Assembly: GCF_038446955.1 (NCBI RefSeq)
Contig: NZ_CP151803.1
Location: forward strand, 3,658,001-3,722,000
DNA: 64,000 nt
Direction: 5' to 3'
From: Pedobacter sp. FW305-3-2-15-E-R2A2
GTDB taxonomy: Bacteria > Bacteroidota > Bacteroidia > Sphingobacteriales > Sphingobacteriaceae
Position 1 is the first letter of the stretch, and each line of letters opens with the position of its first letter. The position numbers and the translations under genes were made by a program. Below the pieces are notes generated by a model. That model ran no database searches, was not told the origin of the DNA, and saw nothing but the letters and a program-made list of their open reading frames with translations. Shown piece by piece: positions 60,848 through 64,000 of the stretch.

Positions 60848-61900
60848 TTAACGCTTATTTTGATAAATGCTCAACTGGTCTTTTCCAATTTGCTGTGTTT
60901 CTGTAATCATTCCATTGATTTGAGGGGATAATATACCGTCTGCCCAGGAAAGGGAAGCGGTAAATACCCTCGCTTCATCCCATAATCCCGCCGTAATAAA
61001 CTGATCAAGAAGGTTCGCCCCGCCATCGATAATGACAGATTGAATGTCCATCAGGTACAATTGAAAAGCGATCTTTTGAGGCAGATAATACTGCATGTCT
61101 TCCATTTGAATGAAGTGAATATTACCTACAACGTCTGTTTTTATTTCGTTGAATATAATAGTTTTAGCAGCATCATCATAAAGATGATGTTCAGTTGGGA
61201 TTTCGAGATTTCGGTCTATCAGCAGGCGGACAGGATTTCTGCCTGGCCATTCGCGGGCATTGAGCTGAGGATTGTCTACCAACGCCGTTCTTTTTCCAAC
61301 AAGCACTGCATCTTCTTCCGTTCTCCACTTGTGGACCAACCGCTTGGAAAGCGGATCACTGATCCAGCGCTGTTCATCTCCGATAGGCGCAAAAAAGCCA
61401 TTGGCAGTTCTGGCCCATTTCAGAATGATATAGGGTCTTTTCTGAAGAATTCTGGTGAAAAAGCGACGGTTTAACCAGGAACATTCCTTTTCCAGCACAC
61501 CGGAGCTGACTTCAATTCCTGCATTTGTTAGTTTCTCGATCCCTTTGCCGTCTACCGCTTCAAAAGGATCCCGGTTTCCAATAACGACGCGCTTAAGCTG
61601 ATGTCTGATCAGCAGGTCGGCACAAGGAGGGGTCTTGCCAAAATGAGCACAGGGCTCTAAAGAGACATAAGCAGTCGCATTTTTTAGCAACATTGCCGCT
61701 TTTTCGGCTTCATACCTTTCAAATACTGCTTTTACCGCATTTACCTCGGCATGTGCCTCCCCAATTTTCTGGTGATATCCTTCACCTATAATTTTCCCTT
61801 CGCTTACGATGACACAACCTACCATTGGGTTTGGGCTTACATTTCCCATTCCCAGGCTAGCCAGCTCCAGGCATCTTTGCATATATAATTCGTCGGTCAT
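60848..61900 (-). CDS. ribD: Riboflavin biosynthesis protein RibD (deaminase/reductase)
   Basis: A 350-residue bifunctional enzyme for two early steps of riboflavin synthesis. The N-terminal deaminase has its zinc site HAEVNA (His50, Glu52) and EPCAHFGKTPPC (Cys84, Cys93). The C-terminal reductase domain (from ~155) shows LKWARTANGFF, VGKRTALVDNPQLNAR and a final IDGGANLLDQFI. Start ATG at 61900 lies behind a TACTTTTG -7 box (minus strand, 61906-61913). It is divergent from prmC and leads the ribD-eamA-yigZ operon. No other rib genes are nearby. Confidence 0.95.
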   Translation of the reverse strand: MTDELYMQRCLELASLGMGNVSPNPMVGCVIVSEGKIIGEGYHQKIGEAHAEVNAVKAVFERYEAEKAAMLLKNATAYVSLEPCAHFGKTPPCADLLIRHQLKRVVIGNRDPFEAVDGKGIEKLTNAGIEVSSGVLEKECSWLNRRFFTRILQKRPYIILKWARTANGFFAPIGDEQRWISDPLSKRLVHKWRTEEDAVLVGKRTALVDNPQLNAREWPGRNPVRLLIDRNLEIPTEHHLYDDAAKTIIFNEIKTDVVGNIHFIQMEDMQYYLPQKIAFQLYLMDIQSVIIDGGANLLDQFITAGLWDEARVFTASLSWADGILSPQINGMITETQQIGKDQLSIYQNKR

Positions 61901-61904
61901 TGAA

Positions 61905-61943
61905 GCAAAAGTAAGGTATATTGTTCGATTTACTTACTTTTGC
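61905..61943. promoter_or_regulatory. Mirror-image divergent promoters of ribD and prmC
   Basis: GCAAAAGTAA (61905-61914) and TTACTTTTGC (61934-61943) form a perfect 10-bp inverted repeat with a 19-bp spacer. Each arm contains TACTTTTG, an exact -7 box, one for each direction: towards ribD on the minus strand and towards prmC on the plus strand. The two promoters thus nearly overlap. Confidence 0.5.
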
Positions 61944-61948
61944 AAGGC

Positions 61949-62788
61949 ATGAATTTAAGCCAGTTATTATATCATTTTAAGGAAGAATTGAAGGATGTTT
62001 ATGAGGAAGAGGAAGTTAAGTCTATTTTTTCCATCAGCGTAGAACACTTGTTACAACTCAGGAGAAGCCAACTGATGTTAAACTGGGAAAAAGAACCGGA
62101 ACAGGAAACACTCCACTCATTCCTCCGTATTTTAAATGGATTAAAGGCTCAGAAGCCAATTCAATATCTTCTGGGGGAGGCTTTTTTCTACGGTGCAGTC
62201 TTTAAGGTAAATGAAGCGGTACTGATTCCAAGACCGGAAACAGAGGAGCTGGTTGACTGGATTCTGGAGGAGAAAGCACAAGCACCTGCAGTGATAGACT
62301 TTGGTACAGGGACGGGTTGTATCGCCATCAGCTTAAAGAAACACCTGAAAGATGCCAGTGTAACTGCCGTTGATATTTCTGAGGAAGCACTCCGGATCGC
62401 CTCAGAAAATGCCTTGATCAATCAAACGGAGGTCAGCTTTATTCAGGCCGACATTTTAACCTTTCAAAGCGAAAGCAAATTCGATATCATTGTCAGCAAT
62501 CCGCCTTACATCACCGAAAAGGAACGTGCAGAAATGCATCAGAACGTTCTTGCTCATGAACCGCATCTGGCCCTGTTCGTTACCGATGAAAGACCCTTGT
62601 TGTTCTATGAAGCAGTGGCTGATTTCGCCCTGCGCAACTTAAAGGAAAATGGCGCTTTGTTCTTCGAAATTAATGAGTACTTATCTAAAGAGACCATTCA
62701 AATGTTAAAAGATAAGTCTTTTGTTTTCATTGAATTGCGAAAAGACATGCAGGGAAAAGACAGGATGATCTGTGCCAGGCTAAACTAA
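61949..62788 (+). CDS. prmC: Peptide chain release factor N5-glutamine methyltransferase PrmC
   Basis: A 279-residue enzyme that methylates the Gln in the GGQ motif of release factors. The SAM-binding motif DFGTGTGCIAISL begins at residue 117 and the NPPY motif at residue 184 (VSNPPYITE), with an N-terminal helical domain in front and IPRPETEELVDW in between. A TTG at 61940 could add three residues, but it lies inside the -7 box, so the ATG at 61949 is right. It is convergent with xerD, with an 8-bp gap. Confidence 0.94.
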   Translation: MNLSQLLYHFKEELKDVYEEEEVKSIFSISVEHLLQLRRSQLMLNWEKEPEQETLHSFLRILNGLKAQKPIQYLLGEAFFYGAVFKVNEAVLIPRPETEELVDWILEEKAQAPAVIDFGTGTGCIAISLKKHLKDASVTAVDISEEALRIASENALINQTEVSFIQADILTFQSESKFDIIVSNPPYITEKERAEMHQNVLAHEPHLALFVTDERPLLFYEAVADFALRNLKENGALFFEINEYLSKETIQMLKDKSFVFIELRKDMQGKDRMICARLN

Positions 62789-62796
62789 ACAAGCAC

Positions 62797-63696
62797 TTAA
62801 GTTCTGGAGTGAAACTCTGTGATGATGCCTTTCAGGTAATCACGGTCAAGATGGGTATAAATCTCTGTGGTGGTAATGCTGGAATGTCCGAGCATTTCCT
62901 GTACGGCCCGCAAATCTGCACCACCTTCAATCAAATGCGTCGCAAAGGAATGTCTGAAAGTATGTGGACTAATGCTTTTCTTCAATCCGGATTTTAAAGC
63001 GAGGTCTTTGATCAGTGTGAAAACTGAAATCCGGGACAACCCGCTTCCACGACGGTTTAAGAAAATGAAATCTTCATATCCTTTTTGAACCGGGACATGA
63101 ACCCTGCTTTCTTCCAGATAGATTTTGATGTATTTTAATGCCGACTGTCCGATGGGTACAATCCTTTCTTTATTTCCCTTTCCAATCACTTTGATAAACT
63201 CTGCATCCGGAAAAACATTTGAAATCCTCAGGCTAATCAATTCTGTTACCCTCAAACCACAACTGTAAAGCACTTCCAGAATCGCCTTATTTCTCATTCC
63301 TTCAGGTTTTGCTGCATCTATGGCGGCAATCAGGCCGTTGATCTCTTCGATGTTCAGGACATCCGGAAGCTTTCTGCTCAGCCTGGGGGTCTCCAGCAAT
63401 GCCGCCGGATCTTCTGCAATGAGCTGTTCGAGCATAAGAAAGTCAAAGAAAGATTTGATCCCTGAAACCACTCTTGCCTGCGTTGAAGGCAACATTCCCA
63501 GCTCATTAATCCAGGAGATGAACAGCTTTAGATCGGCCGCAGTAATCTCCTTGACATGAGGTGTTTTGTTGACAGATTCAAAGTATTGAAACAACTTTTG
63601 AACATCATTCATATAGGCCTCAATGGAATTTGAAGAAAGGGATCGTTCCAGTTTCAAATACGCTTTAAAAGAAGGGAAGTAAGGGTTATTAATCAC
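62797..63696 (-). CDS. xerD: Tyrosine recombinase XerD
   Basis: A 299-residue site-specific recombinase for resolving chromosome dimers. All catalytic residues are present: Arg149 in YSCGLRVTE, Lys173 in GKGNKER, His245 and Arg248 in SPHTFRHSFATH, His271 in LGHSSITTTEIY and Tyr280. The N-terminal core-binding domain (residues ~1-90) is complete. Standing between prmC and aroQ with no mobile genes, it is the housekeeping recombinase, not an integrase of an element. Divergent from aroQ, 44 bp away. Confidence 0.93.
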   Translation of the reverse strand: MINNPYFPSFKAYLKLERSLSSNSIEAYMNDVQKLFQYFESVNKTPHVKEITAADLKLFISWINELGMLPSTQARVVSGIKSFFDFLMLEQLIAEDPAALLETPRLSRKLPDVLNIEEINGLIAAIDAAKPEGMRNKAILEVLYSCGLRVTELISLRISNVFPDAEFIKVIGKGNKERIVPIGQSALKYIKIYLEESRVHVPVQKGYEDFIFLNRRGSGLSRISVFTLIKDLALKSGLKKSISPHTFRHSFATHLIEGGADLRAVQEMLGHSSITTTEIYTHLDRDYLKGIITEFHSRT

Positions 63697-63727
63697 ACAA
63701 AAATTTTCTACTGTAACTTTTTAACTT

Positions 63728-63735
63728 TAAGTTTG
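63728..63735 (+). promoter_or_regulatory. Putative -7 box of aroQ
   Basis: TAAGTTTG matches the TAnnTTTG consensus and ends 5 bases before the aroQ ATG, leaving almost no leader. Confidence 0.4.
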
Positions 63736-63740
63736 AGCTA

Positions 63741-64000
63741 ATGAAGATACAAATTATTAACGGCCCAAATTTAAACCTTTTAGGCATTCGTGAGCCGGGA
63801 ATCTACGGAAGTTTAGGTTTTGACGAGTATATCGAACAATTAAGAGCGATGTACAGCATTCTGGAAATTGATTATTTTCAGAGCAATGTAGAAGGAGAGC
63901 TGATCAATAAATTACATGAAGTAGGTTTTACATATGATGGAATTGTGATCAATGCCGGAGGGTATACCCATACTTCTGTGGCACTTGCCGATGCCATTGC
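63741..64000 (+). CDS. aroQ: 3-Dehydroquinate dehydratase, type II (partial, cut at right edge)
   Basis: The first 86 codons of a type II dehydroquinase of the shikimate pathway; the window ends inside the gene. Visible are INGPNLNLLGIREPGIYG with Arg17 and the catalytic Tyr22, QSNVEGELINKLHE, and INAGGYTHTSVALADAI with Asn71 and His77. The full protein should be about 140-150 residues. It is divergent from xerD. Confidence 0.95.
   Translation, partial: MKIQIINGPNLNLLGIREPGIYGSLGFDEYIEQLRAMYSILEIDYFQSNVEGELINKLHEVGFTYDGIVINAGGYTHTSVALADAI

Noticed and set aside
62797..63696. Integrase of a genomic island
   Set aside because: Length, catalytic residues and placement between prmC and aroQ fit housekeeping XerD. 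No attachment site or tRNA is near.

Overview
The window looks like chromosome from a member of the Bacteroidota, most likely Sphingobacteriaceae (Pedobacter-like). The signs are a SusC/SusD pair, many secreted peptidases and glycosidases, lipoproteins with a short N-terminal Cys motif, several TTG starts with little Shine-Dalgarno signal, and repeated TAnnTTTG boxes just upstream of genes, which match the Bacteroidota -7 element. No rRNA, tRNA, CRISPR array, transposase or prophage gene was found. The first and last genes (an M14 carboxypeptidase and aroQ) are cut by the window edges.

Layout. 0-16 kb: secreted peptidases (M14, S9, M28), an FkbM methyltransferase, a CPBP membrane protease, an AraC/MFS divergent pair, truC, a DUF4268 protein, a TPR sensor kinase, a HipA-like kinase/DUF3037 pair, a 44-residue membrane protein, and a Crp/Fnr regulator with a DoxX-like protein. 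16.3-32.4 kb: a large accessory-looking block, DUF4159 (divergent), then MoxR ATPase, DUF58, BatA-type protein, DUF4175-like protein with a His/Glu-rich stretch, another membrane protein, and a tandem array of TldD/TldE-type peptidase genes (D1-E1, D2, D3-E3). 32.4-43.3 kb: a degenerate tandem repeat tract and a small polysaccharide-utilisation locus (SusC/SusD, divergent from a 1288-residue GH31 enzyme with Fn3, F5/8C, dockerin-like and cohesin-like parts). 43.2-51.7 kb: GNAT, a four-gene RND efflux operon led by a DUF2480 gene, then a Cys-rich HTH regulator with a clear palindromic operator and an arylamine N-acetyltransferase. 51.8-64 kb: mostly housekeeping: glutathione peroxidase, a split 5'-nucleotidase, mnmA, GH92 mannosidase, nucleoside phosphorylase, YigZ, EamA transporter, ribD, prmC, xerD, aroQ.

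Two things stand out. First, four copies of an 82-89-nt nested hairpin (27.5, 32.5, 33.4 and 43.2 kb) share an invariant six-base loop, the same internal loops and diverged but still complementary outer arms. All four lie in the same orientation relative to the 3' end of the gene upstream, so this looks like a structured 3'-end RNA motif. Second, the MoxR-DUF58-BatA-TldD/E block joins a cytoplasmic/membrane AAA-plus-von-Willebrand module to zinc peptidase subunits. The TldD subunits carry twin-arginine-like leaders while their TldE partners carry none, which suggests a folded heterodimer exported together.
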